From Tetracentron sinense (Eukaryota; Streptophyta; Magnoliopsida; Trochodendrales; Trochodendraceae), in NCBI GenBank assembly GCA_015143295.1, contig CM026568.1:18110607-18174606 (forward strand): DNA of 64,000 nt, written 5' to 3'. The notes under the pieces were generated by a model. The model was not told where the DNA came from. It was given only the letters and a program-made list of their open reading frames with translations, and did not search any database. Made by a program: the position numbers and the translations under genes. Of the stretch, positions 1-10,409 are shown in pieces (the first letter of the stretch is position 1; each line of letters opens with the position of its first letter).

Positions 1-161
1 ACCTAACCCTTCTTGGCTGTTCTCTTCTCTGACGTGGCGAATCAGCCTGACTCCAGCTAGGAGCTTATCGATCACGAAAATACCTTTCATTATCACCCCT
101 CGTTGCCGCAAGAACATCTTTGCAATTAAAACAGTTTTAATTCATCTCCCATACAAAATTT
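1..161. other. Spacer, nothing recognised
   Basis: No coding pattern or repeat boundary was recognised before the first dispersed repeat. Confidence 0.5.
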
Positions 162-425
162 CAGGGGCGGAGCCAGGATTTTTTCTAATAGGGGGCACAC
201 GGTGGTTGATTGAAAATAGTAGTAATTATTGATGGATTTGTAGAGAATGATTAGGCAGGTACAAAATATTATGGGTCTAGGGGGATGGGGCTTCTGGGTT
301 TACCCCTGATTTTTTTTTGACGATTGGTACTTGGACCATTTCGTCCATACATTTAGTACATATCATACATGTATTGTTTCTCATTGTTTACGAGGCAGCT
401 ATCCCCTTGCCTAGAGTTGTCAAAT
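162..425 (+). repeat. Dispersed CAGGGGCGGAGCC-type repeat
   Basis: The segment opens with CAGGGGCGGAGCCAGG. It matches, in opposite orientation, the segment near 62685-63003: shared stretches include TTGATTGAAAATA.TAGTAATT, TGATGGATTT, GAATGATTAGG and TACATGTATT. The same terminal motif bounds the 287-bp element at 44977-45263. Ends of the form CAGGG...CCCTG with 8-bp duplications are typical of hAT-type non-autonomous elements. The 3' boundary here is not sharp and no target duplication was found. Confidence 0.5.
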
Positions 426-733
426 GGCAAGGTCGGGGTAGGGGTCAGCCCTAACCCAACCCTTACTTATAAGGGCAAGAGCCTAACCCAACACCAGGCC
501 CTTCACCTAACCCAACACCAGGCCCTTGAAGGGCCTGGATTCTAATTACCTTAATTTAAATGCATGTTTATCTTATCAAGAATTTCCAATAATACTTTGA
601 GGTGATCATTTGGAATTATATGATAATCTGAAAATTTTCTCACCTAGGGATATTTTGGTATTTTTAGTGGGTGTCTGGTTTTGTAAAAACCTAGAATAAG
701 ATTAGGATGAGTTAAAATGAGAATGAAGACAAA
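426..733. repeat. CCCTAACCC-rich motif repeat and AT-rich spacer
   Basis: About 415-540 is built from short repeated words (CCTAACCCAAC, CCAGGCCCTT and their complements). It resembles the segment at 4838-4990, which has related ends (TTGTCAAATGG, TTGTCAAAGGG). The rest is AT-rich with no gene seen. Confidence 0.35.
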
Positions 734-920
734 TCTTTACTATTATAATGGGAGAAGCAAGATTGGATTGAATTTTTTTCAAAGACTATAAAACCCATTC
801 TTTTATTTAATATTTTCTCTGCACTCAAATAAATTCTGAGGGTATTATAGTAATTATCAGTATAACTATCCCCAATCCTATAATTACCGGGACTCCTACA
901 AATGCACGATCTCTTCACAA
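734..920 (+). repeat. Helitron-like 5' terminus (partial)
   Basis: TCTTTACTATTATAATG at 734, preceded by A, is the same 5' terminal sequence as the better defined Helitron-like element at 1754. No hairpin plus CTAG 3' end could be found nearby, so only the 5' terminus is supported. Confidence 0.35.
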
Positions 921-1753
921 ACTGAAACTCTAACTATATGTGCTATTTTCCGCTTACGAATCTTCCATTCTCATCTCATCTTCAAATCATCTTATCTCCA
1001 CATTAGTAATTCTTACTGCTACCATAGAATTTACACCATCAATTTCGCCGTTTCAAGCATTCTCCCACCATTGATTTACCCGGCCCCTTTTTTGTTTTCT
1101 GTCTGTCCTCTCCTCTCTTTTCATCTCCTCTTTTGATTTTAATATTGATTTTGATGATTTGCATGTTAATGGGGACAACGCCACTTCAATGGATTTGGAT
1201 TTTTCAATTTTTACTTAACTAGAATTCTATTTTTATCTGTTTCACTTATGATAGAGGTGAGGTTGAGGAACATGGGACGTCCCTACATGGAGAAACCAAG
1301 AAACCTTTTAATTGACTGTTTGAGCCCCCTTTCTCTATTAAGAGAGAACCGTAACCTCTTTATTTTATTTTTTTTGGTTTTTCCTCCTTCTATTTTGTTA
1401 TTGGAGGCAACCCTTGGACTGTTTGGCGCCTCCCAACCTATTTTTGGTTTTCACTCTGTCCTCTCCTCCTCTCTTCCGTTTTCTCCCCTTAAAAACCAAA
1501 GCCTTTGTTATTTGCTTTTATTCCTAGGTGGTCTTTGATATGTCTTTTGAATTTCATATTGGTTTCAATGATTTGCATGTTTAAGTGGGATAATGGTTTT
1601 GTGAATTCCATTATTTAAATTTTAGCCTTTTAGCATTGTTTTATCATTGTTACTTGATTCTGATTTTTATTTGATTTCACCGTGCTATTTTTCTTTTGAT
1701 ATTTTACTAAGTTTCTCTTTGAAATATATACTCTATACTTCTAATTGACTTTA
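921..1753. other. AT-rich spacer
   Basis: Pyrimidine-rich AT spacer. A 96-codon open frame at 1248-1538 has low-complexity composition and no family resemblance, so it is not called as a gene. Confidence 0.4.
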
Positions 1754-2275
1754 TCTTTACTATTATAATGCGAGAGCGAGAGCGAGAGCCTTTCGTAGAT
1801 GAATTTCCCAAAATTTCCAAATTCTCAAACTACCCTTATGTAAAAACACAACATTGATTTGATGTTTTGCTTTAATTCTCAAACTACCCCTTGCTTTGAT
1901 TTAATGTTTTACTTTAATTTCCAAACTACCCCTTACTCATCTATCTATTTAGAATCACAGCCAATCGCAATTGAACTCGGGGAGAGTTCAATCGTACCCG
2001 CGGGTTAACACGTGTCCCTTTTAACTCTTATTAACTATGGTTAACTCCTTTCCCTCGCGCTCACATGCATCTCACGTACCACTAGCGAGTTCAATCGTAC
2101 ACGCGGGTTAACACGTGTCCCTTTTAACTCATATTAACTGTGGTTAACTCCTTTCCCTCGCGCTCACATGCATCGCACGTACAACTAGCGAGTTCAATAG
2201 CACCCGTGGGTGAACACGTGTCCCTTTTAACTCCTTCCCCTCGCTCTCACGTGCATCGCACGGGCCACCCGCTAG
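1754..2275 (+). mobile_element. Helitron-like non-autonomous element with triplicated 3' end
   Basis: The 522-bp segment begins with TCTTTACTATTATAATGCG and ends with a short hairpin (CGTGC-ATC-GCACG) followed by CTAG. It lies between A (1753) and T (2276), as Helitrons do. The 3' half consists of three units of about 103 bp starting at 1984, 2087 and 2190, each beginning GAGTTCAAT and each ending in a GCATC.CACG hairpin remnant plus CTAG. Helitrons recognise TC, hairpin and CTRR ends; the assignment rests on those termini, as no RepHel coding is present. Confidence 0.6.
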
Positions 2276-2681
2276 TTTGAAATAATACAAAACATAGAAC
2301 CAAACACAACTTAGTAATATTGAAATATTAGTAATTAATCAAAATAGAGTTTGATTATAAAACGTCACTTAGAAGAAACCCTAGCAGGGAGAAAAGAAAA
2401 GGAAAGGAACATGAGAGTGCAAATTAAGGAGAGAGAGACGGCTAATTGTGGGGAAGAGAGCAAGCAACTTAGGTGGGAGGCTAGACCGACATAAGTTTAG
2501 ACCTGAACTTGCATGACACAGTATTCTTCTTTCATATTTGTTTAACTCACATATATACAAAAAAAAAGAAAAAAGACAAGTGGACACATCCATTAACTTG
2601 CTTAGTGTTTTTTATGCATGCATAAATATCTTTTGTATGGATCGATGTACTCCATAATAGTGATTTATTAACTCTTATGTG
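2276..2681. other. Spacer, nothing recognised
   Basis: AT-rich sequence; a short open frame on the minus strand (2381-2593) shows no family features. Confidence 0.4.
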
Positions 2682-3060
2682 GTGTTTAATTGACTATATT
2701 TTTCCTAAACCAGTAGTAATAGAAGGTTTCTAAAATATTATGGGATTATTTTTTTGGAAACTTGTTTCAGTGGTAACTTCTCAAGAGTTTAGGGAGACTC
2801 TCTGTAATTGTTTGGAATTTTTGTAAATCTTTTACTACATTTATTGAATTTTTGAAATAGCTCTAGACGGTGATGTTTGACTGTATTTTTCCTGAACCAG
2901 TAGTAATTGAAGATTTATAAAAAATTACAAAACAACTTTTTTAAAAGATGTTTCAACAGTAAATTTCCAAGAGTTTAGGGAGACTCTTTGTAAATTTTGA
3001 TAATTTCTGGAGACTGTTTACTATATTTATTGAAAATTTGAAATTGTTTTAGACTACACT
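2682..3060. repeat. Tandem duplication, period about 187 bp
   Basis: Two degenerate direct copies, 2682-2868 and 2869-3060. Matching landmarks 187 bp apart include TTTTTCCT(A/G)AACCAGTAG and AAGAGTTTAGGGAGACTCT. Both are non-coding. Confidence 0.65.
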
Positions 3061-4019
3061 GTCAGTTTAGAAACTCAGTTGATCATTTAGTTTCAATCAA
3101 CTTTTTTATTAGAGAAATTTTCTTAATTTTGAATCTAGTTTTCATAAAAGTAAATTTCATACATTTTTATTAAGAAATGAAGTATGAAAATTCTCATTTT
3201 TAATAAGTGGCCGAGTTATATAGTAATTTTTCATATTTTCCTTAGCTAATTTGTTTGTTAAAAAATAGTAAACTATCAATTATTTCAAAGTTTATATTTT
3301 TTTCTCGAAAACCTTGTTTGTATACATTCCAGAAAACTATAGTTGGTAACCGTTGGAGTTTGGATTATTGAGTTATAAATTTTGTGAGACTAATATGTCT
3401 TGTTTGTCGGCTATTATGATCTATATATCTTCTCCTATTTTTGTTAGAAACTGAACAATAGAGTAGATATGAGATTAGTTATGTCATTAATCTGAATAAT
3501 TGATTAATGTTTGTTATAAAGTATTACCATGAGTGTTGAGTGGTAATAGGTTAGAATACCTTGAAACTTTATGGTTCATTAACAAAATGAGATGTGTTCG
3601 ACCTTCAGGAATGGATCCTTGAGTGAGTTGTGTACAATCCCTAAATAACAAATATATATGGTGAGTTGTGTATGATCCCTAATGGTAAGCAATTAAGGAA
3701 CAAGGAGAGTCCCTTGGGTGCAAGGCCCTAAAACAGTTAGTGCACTAGTCTGGTTGCTGATTGTTGCCTCATGTTGTGGTATGGGTTTATGGGAGATGTC
3801 TAGTATAGTTGGACTTACCCGATGCGTGTTGATTTGAGTCTCAATGGTACTCTTACTTTTAATTGTTCAAAAGTAACATTGAGATTATTATTCGTGCAAT
3901 GATATTCATTATATTTGGTGAAAATTTTATAGATAATTTGGACTTTATGTTTGTATATATATATTGCTAGAGTTATCATGTACCTACGTTAGTAATCTTG
4001 AATTAGTTAGGCTGTTAGG
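3061..4019. other. AT-rich spacer
   Basis: No gene, RNA gene or clear repeat boundary recognised. Confidence 0.4.
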
Positions 4020-4135
4020 GGTGAGCATTGGGCAGGGGAGTTCTTGCAACTCATACCCGAGGGGATTTGATCCCCTGACCTCCCACATCTGGAGGCCACA
4101 CCCCAACCACTGGCGCACGAGGGCGGGGTGTATGT
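4020..4135 (-). mobile_element. tRNA-derived SINE-like fragment
   Basis: On the minus strand the segment reads like a tRNA-related SINE head: CAGTGGTTGGGGTGTGG in the A-box position and GGGGATCAAATCCCC about 30 nt later as the B-box (GATCAAATC). It does not fold as a complete tRNA, so it is read as a SINE remnant rather than a tRNA gene. Boundaries are approximate and no target duplication was found. Confidence 0.4.
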
Positions 4136-4837
4136 TTTGATAATATGATATTAATTAAGTATTGAATTACAAACATGTGTTATTTGATAACATGTTCTGT
4201 TGCACACACCATTGATATTCATGTGCACTTAATGAAAGTGTTTTTACTTGTTAGGCATTTGTGCTCATTCTTGCTAATTCTGATATTTTTCAGGAGGTAA
4301 CTAGGAGATTCGAGATTCTCCAATAATAGAGTAACTAGTTGTCATTTCTTTTACCTAAGAGTGAGTGGATCTGTAGTGAGGAAGAAATATAGTGGACGCA
4401 AACAAAACTCAGTTATTCATTATATTTGTTATGAATTTATTAAGATTTTATATGGTCCGCTTGATATTTTATCTGACTTTGGGATGATGTTGTGATTCCC
4501 GTTTTGCTTTGGTATGATTTTTCCCAGTACATGCACCTAGATTTGTGTATGAGCTTAGACATCTTGTGTGACATGGATTGATTAGGCCGTGACGGGAAAT
4601 ATTTTCTCATTTAAGATAACGAGATTTTTTTCTACACCGAATGCCAACCCAACAATTAATTCAATTGAAATTATTTAAAATAATATATAAGTAAAGTAAA
4701 TCAATTATAAAAATAAAATTAGATAAACTATCTTGGCAACAAACTAAGGCTGTAACCAAAGTGTTAGGGATAAGCACAATGTTAGGGAATCATCCAAGGG
4801 CTTAGGGTTTTAAGGGATTAAAGAGTTGGAGTTAGGA

Positions 4838-4990
4838 TGACATTGTCAAAGGGTAGGGCAGGGATCAGCCCTAACCTTACTTACAAGGGCAAACCCTAAT
4901 TCCGCCCTAGTCCTTCAATGACTTGAATTGACTAGGTCCTAAGCCTACCCTAAAGAGTAGGAAAGGGCTGGGTAGGGTACCATTGTTAAA
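4838..4990. repeat. Short inverted-repeat, motif-saturated element
   Basis: Ends TGACATTGTCAAAGGGTAGGG and, inverted, CTTTAACAATGGTACCCTACC. The interior is built from variants of AGGGC, CCCTAA and CCTAGTCC. Same architecture as other small elements in this window; boundaries approximate. Confidence 0.4.
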
Positions 4991-6814
4991 GTATTTTTTG
5001 ATAGTCTTATGATAGATCTTGTTCATGGTTAGAAATATAATGAAATCGTCTTTCCTATTCTTTCCCTGGACCCCACTACTAAGAACACATTCACTTCTTA
5101 AAATATCCCATATGCATAGGCTGGAACAGGGGAATGGGTCAGATTTATCCTGATGGGAGCAAGAGTAACAATACAGTCTATAATGCTACAACAACATGTA
5201 TAGTAAGCAAAATAGTATGTAAAGAAAAAGGAGGATATGAAATAAGCATAGCGGATGAATTAGATGAACATCAAGTGATCGATATTATACCTCTAGAACC
5301 AAAACTTCTTGCTTCAGAGGGTGAATCTATCAAGCTTGATCAACCATTAACTAATAATCCTACTACCCTTACTCTATGGTTATGCCTTGTTAAATAATTA
5401 AATAACATGGTATGAAAGATATTTTGTTTTTGAAAGTTAATTGGACAGTTGCCTCCTTGCCTCATGGCTGTGCCATATTAAATAATTAAGTAATATAATA
5501 TAGTTTTTTAAGGACAACTACCTCTTGTTCTATGATTATGCCCAATTAAGTAATTAAACAACTAGTATAATAGATGTTTTTTTTTTCAAAAGTTCAGGGG
5601 GCACCCCGACCCTATTCCCCATAGGTATGGCCTAAAAAAAAACTTGTTTTTCGAAAGTTTAGAGGGGCACGTTGTCACGGTCATAGTATTGGCGTAATGC
5701 CATAACTTTGATGATGGACTGGGGTGGCCCAAACATGGGCAAGCAATGCCTATGCCGTGTCTAGGTAATAGGAGATGCATTATGCAAGTGTTAGCATAAC
5801 ATCATAATGCAAGGTTGGTGAGGTGAAACTTAGGTGCTACGATCCAACCATTCATGTTCGGTAAGTACTACATAGAGTTTGAAGGGACACAGTGGTGTCT
5901 TGATGTTAGCGTACGAGGTACCATGATTTGAGTGAAGTGCACATGAAGATTTATGAGGTGAAACTTAGGCTAGACATTTTATCAAACACATAATGAACAA
6001 GTGTTGTGAGGCATACATGACATGTTAGAAGTTGACCGATAGTATATTCTTTGAAGAGAAAGTGGATACGAGTTGAATGGCACAGATGGTTCGTAGATAT
6101 TCAATGTATTACCCCAAAAAAAGACCATTATGAGTGTACCAACACATATGATGTTTCCTTCTAGAAATGAGTTAAAGCTTAACATCCACCTTGAGGAGAA
6201 GGGTGTGGCTCTACCTTCCCTTGTGTCACACGTTAGGCCACTTAGTGAGCAACTCCAAAGACGTTGAGGGCAAGCTCTAGGATCCTACAGAGGGACGCTT
6301 TACGGTTTCTTTGGATGGTTAGTGGAGCATCCAAGGACAGTGCAAATGAGACGAACTTCCTAGCACTACGCAAAGCTTCAAGATAAGAGGTTCCAACATA
6401 GTTTGGCCTTAAGCCTACGATATGCTTCATGATCATCTAGGAGTGATGCGAAAGAAGTTGAGATACTCGATCATGGACCGACTATCGTGTTGTAGGCGCT
6501 ACACCCTTAAAGCTCAATGAATGAGGCAATGATACTCCTAAGTTATCCGTGATACGTGAGAATGACTGATAATCGTGTTCGAGAGTATCGGGCAATGTTG
6601 GATTTTTGGCTTGAGCGGGAACCTCATCGGCATGCAAGATGCGCGATACGGGACCTCGGTGACACGGGAACCTTATGTGTTGGATGAGTATTAGGTCCGG
6701 CACGATGAAGGGATGCCTAGACTAGCTGAGCGTGGCTTGAATGAGACTCGGTAATGGGTTGTACCTTATCGGAGCATCAAAGCGCGGGATGTTGGGTTGG
6801 TTCAGTGTATGGAT
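4991..6814. other. Unassigned spacer
   Basis: No recognisable gene. The open frame at 5134-5397 (87 codons) has no domain that I recognise. The stretch 5800-6780 is less AT-rich than its surroundings, with repeated phrases such as GAGGTGAAACTTAGG at 5819 and 5959, and may be decayed retrotransposon sequence. This could not be established by eye. Confidence 0.35.
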
Positions 6815-6822
6815 AGTGTAAG

Positions 6823-7001
6823 TCTTTTTTTTTTGGAAACTCGGGGTATCTCCAAGACTAATCCCCAAGGGTGCAACGGGAGCCAACAACTCGCCACACT
6901 AGGAAAGTGCGAGAAAATCCCGTGCCGGCTTGGCTCCAAAGGGGGAGTGAGAAGTCGAACCCTAGACCTTCTGCTTCATGAGGCATATGTCTCGGGAGGA
7001 C
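6823..7001 (-). mobile_element. tRNA-derived SINE with 8-bp target duplication
   Basis: Flanked by AGTGTAAG on both sides (6815-6822 and 7002-7009). On the minus strand it ends in a run of A (plus-strand T run at 6825-6834). Its minus-strand head contains a B-box-like GGGTTCGACTTC about 30 nt after a tRNA-like segment. The same 3'-end motif (GGATA.CC just before the A run) occurs in the elements at 52065 and 47386. These are classical SINE features: Pol III promoter remnant, A tail and direct repeats. Confidence 0.6.
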
Positions 7002-7009
7002 AGTGTAAG

Positions 7010-7670
7010 GCTGGTCTTGATTATGAGATGATCAAGGTGACCAAGGTGACACACGGTTGTTCCGTAAAATCGAAAAGTTGACTGTGACAGCGTGCCTCAC
7101 TTGGCCCCTACATACAATGTACGTACGTGTTTTAGAAAAAAGGGTCGGCCGTGGCCATGTCAGCATGGAGGATTAACTAGATGATTAACCATATCCATGT
7201 TTGATTAAAATTTTAAAGTTTATCTGCTATCAAAGGTAGAAAAAGGTGAAAGAGAAGCCAACAACAACTTACATAAGGATACCCGTGTGTGGGGGGTGAA
7301 ATACTTGTTCAAATACCGGAAAAGTGGAAGTCTCACTTTACCAACAACACACAGACATTCACAGCTTCCTCTCCCTTTTACATTAAATGATTCCAAAAGC
7401 CAAAGCAGCAACTTTGGACCCCCAACTATCCCTGGCCCACCCAAAACAAAGGCCAACCACATGATAATTTTCCAACCCCTCTCCCCCACTAAAATATTGC
7501 CACGTGCCACTCCTTGGATTCTCCCCCCCCCCCCCCCCCCCCTCCCTTTTCCTTGCTTACATTACAGGGAGTTACCTCATCCACCCCCTTCTGTAATCAC
7601 ACACAGAGTCAGAGAGAGAGAGAGAATAGAGAGAGAGAGAGAGAGTAATTCTTCCAAAAAAAAAAAAAAA
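7010..7670 (+). promoter_or_regulatory. CONSTANS-like promoter and 5' leader
   Basis: A palindromic G-box CACGTG lies at 7501-7506, 165 bp upstream of the start codon; G-boxes are bound by bZIP and bHLH (PIF-type) light regulators. A run of 20 C at 7523-7542 and a GA-rich microsatellite at about 7606-7645 follow. The leader ends in an A run directly before the ATG. The reading frame is open upstream to 7287 but this part is low complexity and lies before the conserved N terminus, so it is treated as leader. Confidence 0.5.
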
Positions 7671-10409
7671 ATGTTGAAAAAGGAGCTGAGTTCTAGCGGT
7701 GCTGGTAATGGTTGGGCACGTATGTGCGACACGTGCCGGGCAGCAGCATGCACAGTCTATTGCCGGGCCGACTCCGCATACCTCTGCACCGGTTGCGACG
7801 CACGCATCCACGCTACAAACGGGGTGGCATGGAGGCACGAGCGAGTGTGGGTCTGCGAGGCTTGTGAGAGAGCCCCAGCAGCTTTCACCTGCAAGGCTGA
7901 TGCAGCATCTCTCTGCACTACCTGCGATGCAGACATACACTCGGCTAACCCACTGGCTCGCCGCCACCACCGTGTCCCGGTCCTCCCCATCTCCGGTTGC
8001 CTTTACGGCCCTCCGGCCACCCACTCCGGTGGGCTAGTCGGGCCTGAGTTCATGGCCCCAGAGGCTGAGCAGATAGATGAAGAAGATGGAGATGAAACAG
8101 CTTCTTGGTTGTTGGTTAATCCTGTAAAGAATAACAATAATAATAATAATCAAAGTAATGGGTTCTTGTTTGGTGGGGAGGTTGATGAGTATCTGGATCT
8201 TGTGGAGTATAATTCATGTACTGAAAATCAGTACCATGATCAGTATAATCAGCAGCAGCAGTATAGTGTTGAGGAGAAGAATGATGGGAGTGATAGTGTT
8301 GTCCCAGTTCAGTTTGTGGGAGTTATTAATGAGCAGCAGCAGCAGCAGCAGCAACAACAACATAATCATCAGTTGGAGATGGAGTATGAGGCCTCTAAAT
8401 CTGGGTTCAGTTACACTGCTTCAATTAGTCACAGTGTAAGTTTCTCTTAATTCTTATATATATATATATATATATATGGATCTGTAAGTATGTACATATA
8501 TATAGTTCTGCTGTGAATTTGGATCTTGAGGATACCATATTTCTCTTTCTATAGATTTCTTCCTATTAATTTTCTCATGGTTATATTAAATTGCTTCAAT
8601 TCTTCCCTTTCTACAAGTCTGCTTTTGTGGGTATTATGTTGAATTTGGGTCTCTCTCCCAAAGACTTTTTCTCTATTAATTTCTTCATGCACATCTCTAA
8701 GTACTTCAATTCTAGTTCTTCTAAAAGTGTGCTTAATTTGTGGGTATTTTCTTAATTTTGTTTCAGCTTGTTGTATCTTTCCTTTCTTTTAATTCTTCCC
8801 TTTCCTTTTCTTGGTGGAATAATTATTCCTGTTAATATAGTTATATAGCTAGGACTGCTTTGATTGTGGATGCTTCTGAAAGCTAGATTCTGTGGGTATA
8901 TGCTGAATTTTGATATGGATATATATACAATGCTTCTGAAAGTTAGGATCTGATGGGTGATTTTTAACTAGTTTATCATTATTTTTTTCTCTTTTCATTT
9001 CTTTTTCATTTTAGGAGACTTTCTATTAAATTTTATTTTTTATGGGTACAACTTCATGCTACAAATGTACTAGTTGCCTTATCGCTAGTTGACCATTTTC
9101 TGTTTAGCAAAGTGGGTCTTTATTGAGGTCAGGAGTTTAAATCATAAGATTTGGTTAATAGTCTTTTTTTTTTTTTTAATTTGGTTAATAGTCCTTTACT
9201 CAAGTAAAAATAAATAAATAAAAAAAAATCAGTGAACTCTATTGATTTCTTCATCAGCCAAGGATTTTTTTTCATCATCTTCCTTTTTTTTTTCATGGAA
9301 TTTTGTTAAGTTCTTAGCTTGATAAGCATTCTTAAATTTTCCTCTGATGATTTTAGCTTCCAGTTAATATGTTCTTATGTATCTGTACCTACCATGGAAG
9401 CCTTATGAATTCGAGTGAATTTTAAAATAATTTTCTTCTTTGTCATCAATAATTTTTTTTTAAAATTATGAATTTTTCTTTATTTCATCTAGTATTTTGT
9501 TAGGTACTTTTTGATCAACTGATTCATTCAACATAAAATCTAGAATTACTGTTTATTTGATCAGTTTATCCCAATAGAGAAAATCAAACTTTTTATGTTG
9601 AAGTTTTCAATTGCAATTTCAAAGTTGTTAGTAAATATTTGAAACATATTTTCTAAGTTTTTTGGTCTTAATTCACCCTTCATAAGTCCGCAAACTCAAG
9701 TCACGGAAATATTTTGATCACTGTCTACTAGATTTGTTGGCATTACCAAGATCTCAAGTATTGGCATGATTTAAACATAAACCTAAAAATTCATCACTAA
9801 TTTATGTATATCCTGATCCTTTATTTTCTGTCATATCACTTTAGTTGGAGTCTAACAATTTACTGATGGTCATGTGAAGACAGTGAGTTCTTTCAAATTT
9901 TCTGCTAATCTTGTTCTTCATTACTCCTGCCATCTACTTTTTCTCAATATATAGTAATGGTAATTTCCATCCCCAATGGTATCTCTCTCCTTCTATGTTG
10001 TCTTGTTGGTGAGAAATGACGATGGGTACTTCTCTTATATTCAATTCAGGTCTCCATGTCCTCTATGGATTCCGGTGTTGTACCAGACTCTACAATGAGC
10101 GATATCTCGAACTCGCATTCTAGACCTCCCAAAGGAACAATTGACCTCTTCTCAAGCCCTCCTCTTCAGATGCCACCCCAATTCAGTCCCATGGATAGGG
10201 AAGCTAGAGTACTTAGATACAGGGAGAAAAGAAAGACAAGGAAGTTTGAGAAGACGATAAGGTATGCCTCGAGGAAGGCCTATGCAGAGACCAGACCCCG
10301 GATCAAGGGCCGGTTTGCAAAGAGAACAGATGCAGAGGTTGAAGTGGATCAGATGTTCTCCACCACAGAAATGGCAGAAATTGGATATGGCCTTGTCCCA
10401 TCATTCTAA
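7671..10409 (+). CDS. COL: CONSTANS-like zinc finger transcription factor (two B-boxes, CCT)
   Basis: Nuclear transcription regulator of the CONSTANS-like group I type (closest in layout to COL3/COL4/COL5). Two exons, 7671-8435 and 10050-10409, joined in phase 0 across a 1,614-bp intron (donor AGT|GTAAGT, acceptor TTCAG|GTC), giving 374 residues. Two tandem B-box zinc fingers lie at about residues 19-60 (starting CDTCRAAAC) and 62-103 (starting CEACERAPA), with the expected Cys/His/Asp ligands. The middle region is low complexity, with an Asn run and a Gln run of ten. [11 protein letters not shown] motif follows the splice junction. The CCT domain is at about 304-347 ([17 protein letters not shown]...). 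The protein ends GYGLVPSF, the VP motif used by COP1 substrates. The start was chosen just after the leader A run, because B-box 1 follows 18 residues later. The family acts in photoperiod and light signalling; the exact role here is inferred. Confidence 0.95.
8436..10049 (+). other. Intron of the CONSTANS-like gene
   Basis: 1,614 bp, GTAAGT...TTCAG, AT/T-rich as expected for a plant intron. It starts with a TA microsatellite (about 8454-8476). Nothing else recognised. Confidence 0.9.

Noticed and set aside
5134..5397. 87-codon open frame as a gene
   Set aside because: No recognised domain, no promoter or splice context, AT-rich spacer surroundings.
4020..7001. tRNA genes at the B-box-like sequences
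   Set aside because: No complete cloverleaf; A tail and target duplications at one of the sites show SINEs.
7287..7670. In-frame upstream extension of the CONSTANS-like protein
   Set aside because: Low-complexity, proline- and repeat-rich, includes the C run and GA microsatellite, and precedes the conserved N terminus. Better read as promoter and leader.
7572..8037. Long open frames in other frames over the B-box exon
   Set aside because: Shadows of a GC-rich coding exon; no family resemblance, while the B-box frame is unmistakable.
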